Assembly: GCA_964219355.1 (NCBI GenBank)
Contig: CAXPOZ010000001.1
Location: forward strand, 868,001-932,000
Reading direction: 5' to 3'
Length of the DNA: 64,000 bases
DNA from: Parvularcula sp964219355
GTDB lineage: Bacteria > Pseudomonadota > Alphaproteobacteria > Caulobacterales > Parvularculaceae
In this document: piece by piece, positions 1 through 9,637 of the stretch
How positions within the stretch are numbered: the stretch's first letter is position 1
How the letters are laid out: every line of letters starts with the position of its first letter
Position numbers and translations under genes: made by a program
Notes under the pieces: model-generated
The model's input: the letters and a program-made list of their open reading frames with translations, nothing else
What the model was told of the DNA's origin: nothing
Database searches by the model: none

Positions 1-1
1 G

Positions 2-2500
2 GTCAGCGTTGAGGAAGCCGGTGCCGAAATCGCCCTGCCCGTCTCTGAGGATTGGGGCTCTGGCGCTTATGTCATGGTGACCGTCTACACCCCGCGTGAT
101 GCTGTGACCCAGCCGCGTCCGCGCCGCGCTGTCGGCGTTGCCTATGTGCCGGTCGATGTCTCCGACCGCAGCTATGAGGTGATGATCAACGCGCCGGGTC
201 CGGTCAAACCGAACCAGACCTATAATGTCGACATCGTCGCGCAGGACGGCCCGCGCGGCAAAGCCTATGTCACCCTCGCCGCTGTCGATGAGGGCATCCT
301 GCTGCTCACCAAATTCGACTCGCCCCAGCCGCTTGACTGGTTCTTCGGCAAATCGGCGCTGGGCGTGAATCTTTATGACGATTACGGACGGCTGCTTGAC
401 CCGAACCAGGGCGCAGCATCACCGATCCGCTCGGGCGGCGACCAGATTGGCGGGGCCGGCCTCACGGTCGTTCCCACGAAAACGGTCGCGCTCTTCTCGG
501 GCGTCGTTGAGATGGGCAGGGATGGGCGCGCGACAGTGCCGCTCAAACTGCCTGACTTTAACGGCGAGCTTCGCCTGATGGCCGTTGTCTGGTCGGATCA
601 AGGCATCGGCTCTGCCGACCTGCCGCTCACCGTCCGCGATGATGTGCCTGCAGAACTCATCCTGCCGCGCTTCCTTGCGCCCGGAGACGAGGCGCTCGCC
701 ACCGTCACTGCCGACAATGTCGCGGGGCCCGAGGGCGAGTATGACATCTCCGTTGTCAGCTCCGGCGAAGTCAGCGTGCCTGATGGCGATCTTAAGCTCA
801 CCCTCAATGCAGGCGACCGCAAGGACGAAAACGTCCGCATCAAGGCGGATGAAGTCGGCCTTGCCGATCTTGCGATCACCGCCAAGGGGCCGGGCGGCTA
901 TATCGTCTCCAGCTCCTATCCCATCGAAGTGCGCCCGGCATTCTGGCCGGTCACGCGGGTTGAGAAATTCACTCTCGCCCCGGGGGAGAGCTATACGCCG
1001 CCTGCGGATCTTCTCTCCGGTTTCATCTCCGGCACGGAGCTGGCGCAGATCAGCGCAGCGGCAACGCCAATTGATACAGCGGCGCTTTATGCCTCGCTCT
1101 ATCGCTATGCCTATGCGTGCACAGAACAGCTCGTCAGCCGCACCATGCCGCTGCTCTATGCTGAACAGCTCGCAGGGCTGGAAGGCGTTGCCGGGCCGGA
1201 CGGGGTGCGCCCCGAAATCCGCGAAGCCATCGAAACCCTTCTGTCGCGCCAGAATGCGCAAGGCGCCTTCGGGCTGTGGCGGATCGGGGACCAGAATGCG
1301 CGGCCATGGATCGGTGCCTATGCGGCCGATTTCCTGACCCGCGCCAAAGAGCAGGGCTATGCTGTGCCCGAAGCCGCAGTGACCCGCGCGCTTGATGCGC
1401 TCACCCCGCTGGCCCGCGGGCAGTTCTATCGCAGCTCCGGCTATGATGTGACCCTGCCGCCCCAGCAATATACGGCGGATACGTCCGACCGGTTGCAGAA
1501 CCGCAGCACTGCCTATGCGCTTTACGTCCTTGCCCGGAACGGCCGGGCGGAACGCTCGCGCCTGCGCTATATGCATGACGAGATGCTCGAGAAAATCGAG
1601 AGCCCGCTCGCCCGTGCACATATCGCTGCTGGCCTTGCCGCCATCGGTGACCGGGCCCGCGCGGCCAATGCCTTCGAAAAGGCAGTCGAGAAGATCGGCT
1701 ATCAGAATGACGGCGACTGGTATCAGACGCCGCGCCGCGACCTTGCCGCCATCACGGCCCTCGCCGCAGAAGCGGGGTATACCGACATTGTCGAGAAGCT
1801 GGTCCCGCGCCTTGCCCGCGATGTGCCCGAGCCCCGCTCGCTCACAACGCAGGAAAAAGCGCAGATGATCATGGCCGCGCGCGCCATTGCCGGGGACACG
1901 GCAAAGGTCCGCGTTTCCTATCACAATGAGGAAGCGCCCCAGCCGCTGGAGCTGAACCCGGCTGGCCTTGAAAACGCTGGCCCCTTCACCAATGAAGGCG
2001 ACAGCCCCGTCTGGGTGACGGTGCTTGCCACCGGCTCTCCGTCAAGCCCGCCGCCGGCCCAATCCGCCGATCTGACCATAGATAAGCGGTTCACGGACCT
2101 TTACGGTGAAGAAATCGATCTCGGCGCTGTCGAGCGCAGCGACCGCATGGTCGTCTGGCTGACCCTGACGCCGGAACGCCGGGCTTATGCCTCTTATATC
2201 ATCGCTGATCTTCTGCCAGCGGGCTTTGAGATCGAAACGGTGATCCGTCCCGAGGATGCAGCACCCAACGGGCCCTACACCTTCCTCGGCACGGTCGCCC
2301 TGCCCAATGTCGCCGAAGCGCGCGATGACCGGTTCGTGGCGGCCATTGATACACAAGGGCTGATCTCGCGGCGGCTCGCCTATATCGTCCGTGCCGTGAC
2401 GCCCGGTGAGTTCACCATGCCGGGCGCGGTCGCCGAAGATATGTACCGTCCCGACGTCACCGGCCGTTCGGCTTCCGGCACGGTCTCCATCGCCCCCTGA
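2..2500 (+). CDS. Alpha-2-macroglobulin family protein, C-terminal part (5' end outside window)
   Basis: Open from base 2 in the frame that ends at 2500, with no start visible, so the N-terminal half lies left of the window. The visible 832 residues hold the bait-region/alpha-2-macroglobulin domains (around AVDEGILLL), the thioester domain and the C-terminal domain. The thioester motif CTEQ is intact at 1118-1129, so the protein should be able to trap proteases covalently. Bacterial members of this family (YfhM type) are periplasmic, usually lipid-anchored, and are thought to protect the envelope when the outer membrane is breached. The stop codon overlaps the pbpC start (TGATG), which is the classic yfhM-pbpC pairing. 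The anchor signal cannot be checked here. Confidence 0.93.
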   Translation, partial: VSVEEAGAEIALPVSEDWGSGAYVMVTVYTPRDAVTQPRPRRAVGVAYVPVDVSDRSYEVMINAPGPVKPNQTYNVDIVAQDGPRGKAYVTLAAVDEGILLLTKFDSPQPLDWFFGKSALGVNLYDDYGRLLDPNQGAASPIRSGGDQIGGAGLTVVPTKTVALFSGVVEMGRDGRATVPLKLPDFNGELRLMAVVWSDQGIGSADLPLTVRDDVPAELILPRFLAPGDEALATVTADNVAGPEGEYDISVVSSGEVSVPDGDLKLTLNAGDRKDENVRIKADEVGLADLAITAKGPGGYIVSSSYPIEVRPAFWPVTRVEKFTLAPGESYTPPADLLSGFISGTELAQISAAATPIDTAALYASLYRYAYACTEQLVSRTMPLLYAEQLAGLEGVAGPDGVRPEIREAIETLLSRQNAQGAFGLWRIGDQNARPWIGAYAADFLTRAKEQGYAVPEAAVTRALDALTPLARGQFYRSSGYDVTLPPQQYTADTSDRLQNRSTAYALYVLARNGRAERSRLRYMHDEMLEKIESPLARAHIAAGLAAIGDRARAANAFEKAVEKIGYQNDGDWYQTPRRDLAAITALAAEAGYTDIVEKLVPRLARDVPEPRSLTTQEKAQMIMAARAIAGDTAKVRVSYHNEEAPQPLELNPAGLENAGPFTNEGDSPVWVTVLATGSPSSPPPAQSADLTIDKRFTDLYGEEIDLGAVERSDRMVVWLTLTPERRAYASYIIADLLPAGFEIETVIRPEDAAPNGPYTFLGTVALPNVAEARDDRFVAAIDTQGLISRRLAYIVRAVTPGEFTMPGAVAEDMYRPDVTGRSASGTVSIAP

Positions 2501-4554
2501 TGGCGGGCCTACGCCGATATCTCAAATGGGGGGCCGCCTCGGCTGCGGCCCTCACCATCGGCGTCATCGCGCTTGACCGGTTCTTCCCGCCGCCCATCGA
2601 ACGAGGTGAGCAGGTCTCAACCGTTATCACCGACCGCGAGGGCCGCCCGCTCCGCGCCTTTCCCGTTGAGGATGGCCGCTGGCGGCTCGCCGCCGATGTC
2701 GACACGATTGACACGGACTATATCGACGCCCTGATCCGCATCGAGGACAAGCGCTTCTACGAACACCCGGGAGTGGACCCGCTGGCCGTCTTCCGCGCTC
2801 TTGCCAGTGCCGCCGCCAATCGCGAGATCACGTCCGGCGCCTCGACCATCACCATGCAGACCGCCCGCCTGCTGGAGCCGCGCGAACGGACGCTCCGTTC
2901 CAAGATCATTGAGAGCTTCCGCGCGCTCCAGCTCGAAGCCCGGTTATCGAAACTGGAAATCCTCGAGCTTTACCTGACGCTCGCGCCCTATGGCGGCAAT
3001 CTTGAAGGGGTGCGGTCCGCCTCGCTTGCCTATTTTGGTCGGCCGCCCGAAGCCCTGACACCGGAGGAGATCGCGCTCCTCATCGCCCTGCCGCAATCAC
3101 CCGAAGCGCGCCGTCCCGACCGCAAGCCCGGCATCGCCAAGGCGACCCGCAATTCGATCCTGACCCAGCTTGCGGAGAATGGCGTCCTTGCGGCGACGAC
3201 TGCCGAAGACGCGGGGCTCGAGGAGGTCCCCGCTACCCGCGCCGCCTTCCCCGGCGATGCATGGCAAATCAGCGATACCATCCACCAACGGATGGAAAAA
3301 TCGGGCAGTTTCACCACCACGCTCGACTGGGGCCTTCAGGAAGAAGCAGAACGCCTGGTCCGCGCCGCTGCCATGACCAGCGGCGAGAATGTGCAGGCCG
3401 CCGCCCTTATCATCGAGATCGATGGCCGGGCCGTCCGGGCTGCCGTCGGTTCGGCAGGCCGTGACCGCGCAGGCGGCTGGCTTGATCTCACCAATCGCCG
3501 CCGCTCACCGGGCTCGACCCTCAAGCCTTTTATCTATGGGCTTGCCTTTGATGACGGCGCTGCCGCACCCGGCACGGTAATCAACGATCTGCCCAGCCGG
3601 TTTGCCAGCTACAGCCCGGAGAATTTCGACCGCACCTTCCGCGGCGAAGTCACCATCGCCGCCGCCCTTCAACACTCTTTGAACGTCCCCGCCGTGCAGG
3701 TGCTCGATGAGGTTGGGGCCGCCCGGTTCCTCTCTGCCCTGACATTTGCGGGCGGCTCACCCTCCATGCCCTCTTCCGCTGACAGCGATGTCGGCCTCGC
3801 CATCGCGCTTGGGGGCCTCGGGATCAGCATGCGTGATCTGGGCATTCTCTATGCCGCGCTCGGCGATGAGGGCGAAGCCCTGCCGCTCGCCTTCACCCCT
3901 GAAGAAGAAGAAACCAACCGCAGCGCCAAGGGCTATCCGCTGATGAGCCCAGAAAGCGCGACGGAAATCCTGACCATCCTCAAGGGCGCACCGCCCCCGC
4001 CGGGCCGGATGCCCTCCAAACTGACGACCGGCGCCCGGCACATCGCCTTCAAGACAGGCACGTCTTACGGCTTCCGTGATGCCTGGGCGGCAGGGGTTTC
4101 AGGCAATTATGCCGTCATCGTCTGGACCGGCTATGCGGATGGCACGCCGCGCCCCGGCGTGACCGGACGGCAGGCCGCAGCCCCGCTCCTGTTCGATCTG
4201 TTCGATGCGATCCGCCGGACCCTGCCTGATGAGACGGGGGCGGAGAAAATCAAAGTGCTGCCCGATGCGCCCTCACCCCTTGCCCGCTTCACGCCGGACA
4301 ATGCACCGCCGCAGATCCTCTTCCCTCCTGATGAGGCCGAGATCTGGGCCGACAGCCCGACCCGCGAATTCGTCCTTTCAGCACGCGGCACAGGGCCACT
4401 CCAGTGGTATGCGGACGGTCAGCCAATCGGGCTTGATGCGGGCGGTGCGCCGATCTGGCAGCCGGGTGGCCCCGGCTTTTACCGGCTCGAAGTCGTCGAT
4501 GCGGCGGGCCGCTCGACCGTCACCAAAGTGCGCGTAAGAGGTCCGCAAGGCTAG
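2500..4554 (+). CDS. pbpC: Penicillin-binding protein 1C
   Basis: Bifunctional peptidoglycan synthase of 684 aa. An N-terminal signal anchor (about residues 8-28) is followed by a GT51 glycosyltransferase domain with the EDKRFYEHPGVDP motif (about residues 83-95). The transpeptidase domain has the SxxK motif STLK (about residue 340) and the KTGTSYG box (about residue 518). The last 90 residues form the PBP1C-type C-terminal domain (BiPBP_C). PbpC extends glycan strands and is thought to repair wall lesions with its alpha-2-macroglobulin partner, whose stop codon it overlaps by one base. Length and domain order are normal for the family. Confidence 0.95.
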   Translation: MAGLRRYLKWGAASAAALTIGVIALDRFFPPPIERGEQVSTVITDREGRPLRAFPVEDGRWRLAADVDTIDTDYIDALIRIEDKRFYEHPGVDPLAVFRALASAAANREITSGASTITMQTARLLEPRERTLRSKIIESFRALQLEARLSKLEILELYLTLAPYGGNLEGVRSASLAYFGRPPEALTPEEIALLIALPQSPEARRPDRKPGIAKATRNSILTQLAENGVLAATTAEDAGLEEVPATRAAFPGDAWQISDTIHQRMEKSGSFTTTLDWGLQEEAERLVRAAAMTSGENVQAAALIIEIDGRAVRAAVGSAGRDRAGGWLDLTNRRRSPGSTLKPFIYGLAFDDGAAAPGTVINDLPSRFASYSPENFDRTFRGEVTIAAALQHSLNVPAVQVLDEVGAARFLSALTFAGGSPSMPSSADSDVGLAIALGGLGISMRDLGILYAALGDEGEALPLAFTPEEEETNRSAKGYPLMSPESATEILTILKGAPPPPGRMPSKLTTGARHIAFKTGTSYGFRDAWAAGVSGNYAVIVWTGYADGTPRPGVTGRQAAAPLLFDLFDAIRRTLPDETGAEKIKVLPDAPSPLARFTPDNAPPQILFPPDEAEIWADSPTREFVLSARGTGPLQWYADGQPIGLDAGGAPIWQPGGPGFYRLEVVDAAGRSTVTKVRVRGPQG

Positions 4555-4584
4555 GGGGATGCAACGGGCCTCAACCGGGCCTAA

Positions 4585-5397
4585 ATGGCTCCCATGACCT
4601 TATCCCCGACCCGCCTGTCCCGTGATATTCTCAAACTCTCCGGGCCCGACACGAAGACCCTGCTGCAGGGGCTTTTGACGGCCAATCTGGATCACCTCGC
4701 CGAAGGCCGCGCGCTTTATGCCGCACTCCTGACGCCGCAGGGGAAGATCCTTGAGACCCTGTTCCTGACCATGGCGGGCGAGGACATCTATGCAGACCTG
4801 CCCCAAGGGCGAGGGCCGGGCTTTCTTAAAAAGCTCATGCTTTATCGCTTACGCGCAAAAGTCGAGATGAGTGATGTGACGGCGGACTATCAGGCAGGCG
4901 CCTCCCCTGATGAAGATAGCGTGCCTGAGGGAGCCATCTCCGTCGCTCCCGATCCCCGCCATGCGGAGCTCGGCTTCCGATGGCTGGCCCCGCGAGCGAG
5001 TGGCATTCCTGATACGGAAGACACATACCTTGCCCATCAGCTCACCCTCGGTATCCCCGATATGGGCGCAGGCTTTGGCGAGGCGGAGGCGTTCCCCTTG
5101 GACGTCAATCTCGATGCCCTGCACGGCATCGACCACAAAAAGGGATGCTTTGTCGGACAGGAGGTCGCTAGCCGCATGTTCCGCAAAGGTGAAATCCGTA
5201 AGCGGACCTATATTGTGCGCGGCGACAACCTCTCCCCCGGCACGTCTCTCAAACAGGACGAGCGTACGGTCGGAGAAGTCCGTCATGTGTCAGGCGGAGA
5301 AGGACTCGCGCTCGTCCGGCTCGACCGGCTGGACGGAGAGGTCGCGATGGCCGAAGACACGCCCGTCACGCTTCACAAACCGGATTACCTGCCATGA
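4585..5397 (+). CDS. ygfZ: YgfZ/GcvT-like folate-binding Fe-S repair protein
   Basis: Protein of 270 aa with the YgfZ signature KGCFVGQEVASRM (about residues 188-200), which contains the conserved cysteine. YgfZ proteins bind tetrahydrofolate and help assemble or repair iron-sulfur clusters in enzymes such as MiaB. The fold is that of the GcvT T-protein. An alternative ATG lies at 4594, and neither start has a clear ribosome binding site. The gene sits 30 bp after pbpC and overlaps tag by four bases (ATGA), so it is probably cotranscribed with tag. Confidence 0.9.
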   Translation: MAPMTLSPTRLSRDILKLSGPDTKTLLQGLLTANLDHLAEGRALYAALLTPQGKILETLFLTMAGEDIYADLPQGRGPGFLKKLMLYRLRAKVEMSDVTADYQAGASPDEDSVPEGAISVAPDPRHAELGFRWLAPRASGIPDTEDTYLAHQLTLGIPDMGAGFGEAEAFPLDVNLDALHGIDHKKGCFVGQEVASRMFRKGEIRKRTYIVRGDNLSPGTSLKQDERTVGEVRHVSGGEGLALVRLDRLDGEVAMAEDTPVTLHKPDYLP

Positions 5398-5975
5398 AGA
5401 ATCGCTGCGACTGGGTCGCCGAAGGGGATGTGCTTTATGAAAGCTATCACGATACGGAATGGGGAGTGCCCAACCACGATTCAAAATCCCTCTGGGGCAA
5501 GCTGATCCTTGACGGCTTTCAGGCGGGGCTGAGCTGGCGGACGATCCTTCATAAGCGCGAGAATTTCCTCGACGCCTTTGACGGCCTCGATCCGGAAAAA
5601 GTCGCGCGCTACACGGATAAACGTGTCGAGAAACTGCTCGGGAATGCCGGGATCATCCGCCATCGCGGCAAGATCGAAGGCGCGATCACCAATGCCAAGC
5701 TATGGTGTGAGATGACGGAGAATGGCGAGGACTTCTCCGCCTATCTCTGGTCCTATTTCGACGGCGCGCCGATCACCAATAAATGGAAGATGATCTCGCA
5801 GGTGCCGGCCACCTCCCCGCAGGGCGACGCCCTGTCAAAGGATCTCAAAAAACGCGGCTTCAAATTCTGTGGACCGACGATCGTTTATGCCTTCGCGCAG
5901 GCCGTCGGCATGGTGAATGATCACCTCGTCACCTGCCCGCGTCACCGCGAGGTGGCCACGCTTTCCGGCGTCTGA
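5394..5975 (+). CDS. tag: DNA-3-methyladenine glycosylase I
   Basis: Base-excision repair enzyme of 193 aa that removes 3-methyladenine from alkylated DNA. The N-terminal CDWV and YHDTEWGVP motifs and the C-terminal HLVTCPRH segment supply the Cys/His set that binds structural zinc in E. coli Tag. Length matches the family (about 187 aa). The start overlaps the ygfZ stop. The 3' end runs 34 bp into the convergent MFS gene, so the two transcripts would be complementary there. Confidence 0.95.
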   Translation: MKNRCDWVAEGDVLYESYHDTEWGVPNHDSKSLWGKLILDGFQAGLSWRTILHKRENFLDAFDGLDPEKVARYTDKRVEKLLGNAGIIRHRGKIEGAITNAKLWCEMTENGEDFSAYLWSYFDGAPITNKWKMISQVPATSPQGDALSKDLKKRGFKFCGPTIVYAFAQAVGMVNDHLVTCPRHREVATLSGV

Positions 5976-7225
5976 TCGCCGCTGAAATCGAACGCCCGCA
6001 GCTTGCCCTTCTCGACCCATAGAACGATCAGCAGGGCACAGATGGACAGGATCGACGTCCCATACGCAAAAGGCTGCGCCGTGCCGTCAAAGGCCTGCCC
6101 GACCATGGTGCCAAGGAACCCTGCAACGCCGGTCGTAATAAAACCCTGCAGCGAGGTCGCAAGTCCCGTCACCTTACCCAATGGATCAAGCGCCAGCGCC
6201 GTCATGTTCGCGCCCAGAAAGCCAAGCATCAGGAACGGTACTTCTGCGAACAGGATGAAGAGCCAGAGCGGCTGGTACCCGAAAGAGGCAAACAGCGCAT
6301 GGACGGCCGTCCCAACGACCATGACACAAAGCGCCGTATGCGACAGCGCCCGCATGCCGATCCGCTCAACCATCCTTGCATTGAGGAAATTTGTTACCGC
6401 AAGGCCGAGCGCCACTGTTGCAAAAGCCAGCGGGAACCAGCTGCCGATCTGGTAGACATCAAGAAATATCTGGTTTGACGCCGTGATGAAGCTGAAGAGA
6501 ATGCCAAAAACGAAACCGCTGGCGGTCATATAACCTGCCGCAACACGATGGGTCAGGATGATCTTGTACCCATCAAGCAGAACCGAAAGCCGAATTGCCC
6601 GGCGCGATTCCGGCGGCAATGTCTCCGGCAGGCGCATCGCGACCCAGAGCGCCACCACCCCGCCAAGGGCGCCCATGGTGACAAAGAGCAGCGGCCACGG
6701 CCCTGTCAGCAGGATGACCTGCCCGAGCGCCGGCGCAAGTAGCGGCACGATCATGAAAACCATCATCACGGTCGACATGGTCTTCGCCATCTCCCGCCCG
6801 CTATACCGGTCACGGACGATTGCGACGGCCGAGACCCGCAGGACAGAGGCCGCGAGCCCCTGCACCACCCGGGCGGCCAGCAGCCAGTTGAAACTGGACG
6901 CCGCAATCGCAAGGAAACTGGCCAGTGCAAAAAGGATCAGCGCGGAGATCAAGAACGGGCGTCGCCCGAACCGGTCCATGACCGGCCCCAGCACGAGCTG
7001 GCCCGCACCGAACGCAACGACATAGGTTGTCACGATCAGCTGGATCTCATTGCCGGAATGATGCGCGAAAGATGATCCGATCACGCCGAGTGCCGGCAGG
7101 ACGATGTCGATCGACAGTGCATTCATCGCCATCAGCGCGGCGATGAGCGTCACGAATTCGGCCTGTCTAGGCCATTGCGGATTGTCGGGCTTGTCGGAAG
7201 TCAATGTCGCGGAGCTACTCATCAT
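5942..7225 (-). CDS. MFS drug-resistance transporter, Bcr/CflA type
   Basis: Inner-membrane proton antiporter with about twelve hydrophobic helices. It carries the MFS loop motif near MDRFGRRPFLI and the antiporter-like segment VQGLAASVLRVSAVAIVRD. Sequence style fits the DHA1 Bcr/CflA group, which exports antibiotics and small metabolites; the substrate here is unknown. The frame stays open to 7333, but tandem ATGs at 7225 and 7222 (MMSSSATL) fit the expected N-terminus better, about 427 aa. Its stop lies inside tag (convergent). The 252-bp gap to the divergent gene at 7478 should hold both promoters. Confidence 0.88.
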   Translation of the reverse strand: MMSSSATLTSDKPDNPQWPRQAEFVTLIAALMAMNALSIDIVLPALGVIGSSFAHHSGNEIQLIVTTYVVAFGAGQLVLGPVMDRFGRRPFLISALILFALASFLAIAASSFNWLLAARVVQGLAASVLRVSAVAIVRDRYSGREMAKTMSTVMMVFMIVPLLAPALGQVILLTGPWPLLFVTMGALGGVVALWVAMRLPETLPPESRRAIRLSVLLDGYKIILTHRVAAGYMTASGFVFGILFSFITASNQIFLDVYQIGSWFPLAFATVALGLAVTNFLNARMVERIGMRALSHTALCVMVVGTAVHALFASFGYQPLWLFILFAEVPFLMLGFLGANMTALALDPLGKVTGLATSLQGFITTGVAGFLGTMVGQAFDGTAQPFAYGTSILSICALLIVLWVEKGKLRAFDFSGDQTPESVATSR

Positions 7226-7477
7226 GCTGCAGGCGCTAAGCCTCTGCCCGGATCGGCGCAAGCCGCTGCCCGCGATAATATGAAGAGACAAGAGAGTTTT
7301 GCGTTCGCTGGAATGTCTCGCCCGGGCGCTCATTCCAGGTGATCTCTCGGGGGCGAGCAGTCAGACGCTCGATAAGCTTACCGAAATCGAGCCCGCCTGA
7401 ATGTGCGGGCTGTTGTCACCCGGCACATGCGGGCGCATGCTAGGCGGAACAGTGTTCAAGAATGAAGAAGGCCGCGC

Positions 7478-8599
7478 ATGACCGCCGACGCCCCCATCGC
7501 CCGTATCCTTTCGACCGGGCTTTATACCCCGCCCCATTCCATTTCGAATGAAGAGCTGGTGACCACCTATAATGCCTGGGTTGAGAGGTGGAACGCCGAA
7601 AACCCCGACCGGCCGAAAGAGCCCTCCTCTCCCGGATTCATTGAGAAAGCCTCCGGCATCAAGGCGCGCTATGTGCTCGAAAAGGACGGTATCCTCGATA
7701 TCGACCGTATGCGACCGAAACTGCCCGTCCGCGGCAATGACGAGCTGTCGATCATGGCGGAGATGGGCGTGCTGGCCGCGCGCGATGCGATGAAACGCGC
7801 TGATCTTGGCCCGGACGACATCGACGCTGTTCTCTGCGCGGCTTCGAACATGCAGCGGCAATATCCCGCCATGGCGGTTGAAATCCAGAACGCGCTCGAC
7901 ATTGACGGCTATGGGTTTGACATGAACGTCGCCTGCGCATCGGCGGCCTTCGGCATCCAGACGGCGGTGGGGCTCCTCTCGACCGGCGCGCGCCGGGTAC
8001 TGATGGTCAACCCTGAGATCTGCTCGGCCCATATCAATTTCCGCGACCGCGACGGGCATTTCATTTTCGGTGATGTCTGCACCGCCGTCATCATCGGACC
8101 GGCGGAAGGCGAACCGGCGCCCGGCCAGTTCGATATTCTCGACACCCGTCTCAAAACGGTCATGTCGAACAATATCCGCAACAATATGGGATTCCTCGAT
8201 CCTGCAACCGACACAGTTATCGACTGGGACGATCCCGATACGGACAAGCTATTCAAACAGAATGGCCGCTCGGTCTTCAAGGAAGTCGTCCCCATGGTAG
8301 CCGAGATGATCTCAACCCACCTTGCCGACAATCAGATCCCCGGCGACAGCCTCAAGCGGATGTGGCTGCACCAGGCGAACCTCAATATGAATGAGCTGAT
8401 CGCCAAGAAAGTGCTGGGCCGCGAGGCGACCCGCGAGGAATCCCCGGTCGTGCTCGACGATTACGCCAACACGTCATCGGCAGGCTCGATCATCGCCTTT
8501 CACAAACATCATGATGGCCTTGCCAAGGGCGATATCGGCGTCATTTCCGGTTTCGGCGCGGGATATTCCGCAGGCAGCGTGATTGTCAGAGCAGGATAA
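7478..8599 (+). CDS. Beta-ketoacyl-ACP synthase III (FabH-like)
   Basis: Thiolase-fold condensing enzyme of 373 aa. The triad is recognisable: Cys in NVACASAAFG (about residue 152), His in LHQAN (about 297) and Asn in YANTSSAGS (about 329). It is about 50 residues longer than housekeeping FabH (about 320 aa) and matches the longer proteobacterial FabH-like group, so it may use a different acyl starter rather than start bulk fatty acid synthesis. There is no acyl carrier protein or other lipid gene nearby. The start has GAAGAAGG about 7 bases upstream. A RidA-family gene follows after 9 bp. Confidence 0.87.
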   Translation: MTADAPIARILSTGLYTPPHSISNEELVTTYNAWVERWNAENPDRPKEPSSPGFIEKASGIKARYVLEKDGILDIDRMRPKLPVRGNDELSIMAEMGVLAARDAMKRADLGPDDIDAVLCAASNMQRQYPAMAVEIQNALDIDGYGFDMNVACASAAFGIQTAVGLLSTGARRVLMVNPEICSAHINFRDRDGHFIFGDVCTAVIIGPAEGEPAPGQFDILDTRLKTVMSNNIRNNMGFLDPATDTVIDWDDPDTDKLFKQNGRSVFKEVVPMVAEMISTHLADNQIPGDSLKRMWLHQANLNMNELIAKKVLGREATREESPVVLDDYANTSSAGSIIAFHKHHDGLAKGDIGVISGFGAGYSAGSVIVRAG

Positions 8600-8608
8600 G
8601 GACAGAAC

Positions 8609-9091
8609 ATGAAAACGACTCTCGCACTTCTTTTCGGGTTGAGCCTCATCGGCACAGCGGTGGCACAGGAAAAACAGGCCATTGTCCCGGAAGGGATGGA
8701 AACCACGGTTGAGTATTATAGCTACAGCCCAGCCGTCCGGGCCGGTGACATGGTGTATCTTGCCGGCGTGGTTGCAGGGCTGCCGACCGACCCCGAAACC
8801 GGCGAGATGATCGAAGCGACACCCGAAAATCTCGATGCCGCGTTTGATCGAGCTTTTATTCATATCGGCGAGATATTGACTGCGGCTGGCGCTGACTGGG
8901 ACGATGTCGTCGACATGACGACTTACCACACGGATATGCCAATCCAGATCGACACTTTCCTGCAGGTCAAGAACCGGTACATGAAACCGCCGCATACGGC
9001 ATGGACAGCCATCGATATAGACCGGCTCTATCCCGATACGGGGATCACGGAGATTAAAATCACGGCCTATGCGCCGCTCGGTCGGGAGTAA
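8609..9091 (+). CDS. Exported RidA/YjgF family protein
   Basis: Protein of 160 aa with a signal peptide (about residues 1-19, ending VAQ) in front of a RidA/UK114 domain (about residues 30-157). Cytosolic RidA deaminates reactive enamines and imines using a conserved arginine in a segment reading PARSC in E. coli. Here the corresponding segment reads PPHTAWTAIDI, with no arginine at that position, so imine deaminase activity is doubtful. Export is also unusual for the family. It follows the FabH-like gene by 9 bp with an AAGGA ribosome binding site and is probably cotranscribed. Its role is unknown. Confidence 0.85.
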   Translation: MKTTLALLFGLSLIGTAVAQEKQAIVPEGMETTVEYYSYSPAVRAGDMVYLAGVVAGLPTDPETGEMIEATPENLDAAFDRAFIHIGEILTAAGADWDDVVDMTTYHTDMPIQIDTFLQVKNRYMKPPHTAWTAIDIDRLYPDTGITEIKITAYAPLGRE

Positions 9092-9109
9092 TAACGAGCA
9101 TATTCCGGC

Positions 9110-9637
9110 ATGGACCTGACTATTGATTTCCTGAAAGAGCTACGAGAGCGCAGCAACGAGCCAATCCAGTTTGGCGAGCATGGCTTGGCGGCCCCCGAAA
9201 TTGATGCCATTGAGAAAGACCTCGGCTTTCCTTTCCCGCAGGATTTTCGGTTCTTTCTCCAGAACACCTCTGGCTCGGGTGGCGCCCTCTTTCCGTGGTG
9301 GGACTTTTCCAAAGAGGCTTACACACAAAGTATCAATTGGATCATTGATGGCCTCATCTTTGATGTTAGGCATGATGACCTCTGGCTGAACAGGTGGGGC
9401 GAGAAGCCGACGTCCAGAGAAGAAATCGAAAATACCGTACGCGCTGATTTTGAAACCTGGCCCCGCCTTCTTCCGATTTATGGGCACCGCTATTTGTCAG
9501 CAGAGCCAGTTGAATCAGGTAATCCCGTCTTCTCGATCATGCAGAGTGACATCATCTATTACGGCCATGATCTGACGGATTATTTGTTGAGGGAGTTCGC
9601 GCCATCCAGCCGTTTGATGTTCCACAGGATCCCATAA
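9110..9637 (+). CDS. SMI1/KNR4 (SUKH) family protein
   Basis: Protein of 175 aa with the SMI1/KNR4 core: the helix segment IDAIEKDLGFPFPQDFRFFL (about residues 34-53), a turn and a WWDF segment. No signal peptide. In bacteria many SUKH proteins are immunity proteins against polymorphic toxins, but others stand alone with unknown roles. No toxin gene is adjacent. The gene is visibly lower in GC than its neighbours and sits between the RidA-like and HD-domain genes, which suggests acquisition. The family assignment is fairly safe; the role is not. Confidence 0.8.
   Translation: MDLTIDFLKELRERSNEPIQFGEHGLAAPEIDAIEKDLGFPFPQDFRFFLQNTSGSGGALFPWWDFSKEAYTQSINWIIDGLIFDVRHDDLWLNRWGEKPTSREEIENTVRADFETWPRLLPIYGHRYLSAEPVESGNPVFSIMQSDIIYYGHDLTDYLLREFAPSSRLMFHRIP

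Noticed and set aside
419..1924. Long minus-strand open frame of 501 codons opposite the alpha-2-macroglobulin gene
   Set aside because: It is the antisense shadow of a well-supported coding region in high-GC DNA; its product is low-complexity and matches no recognisable family.
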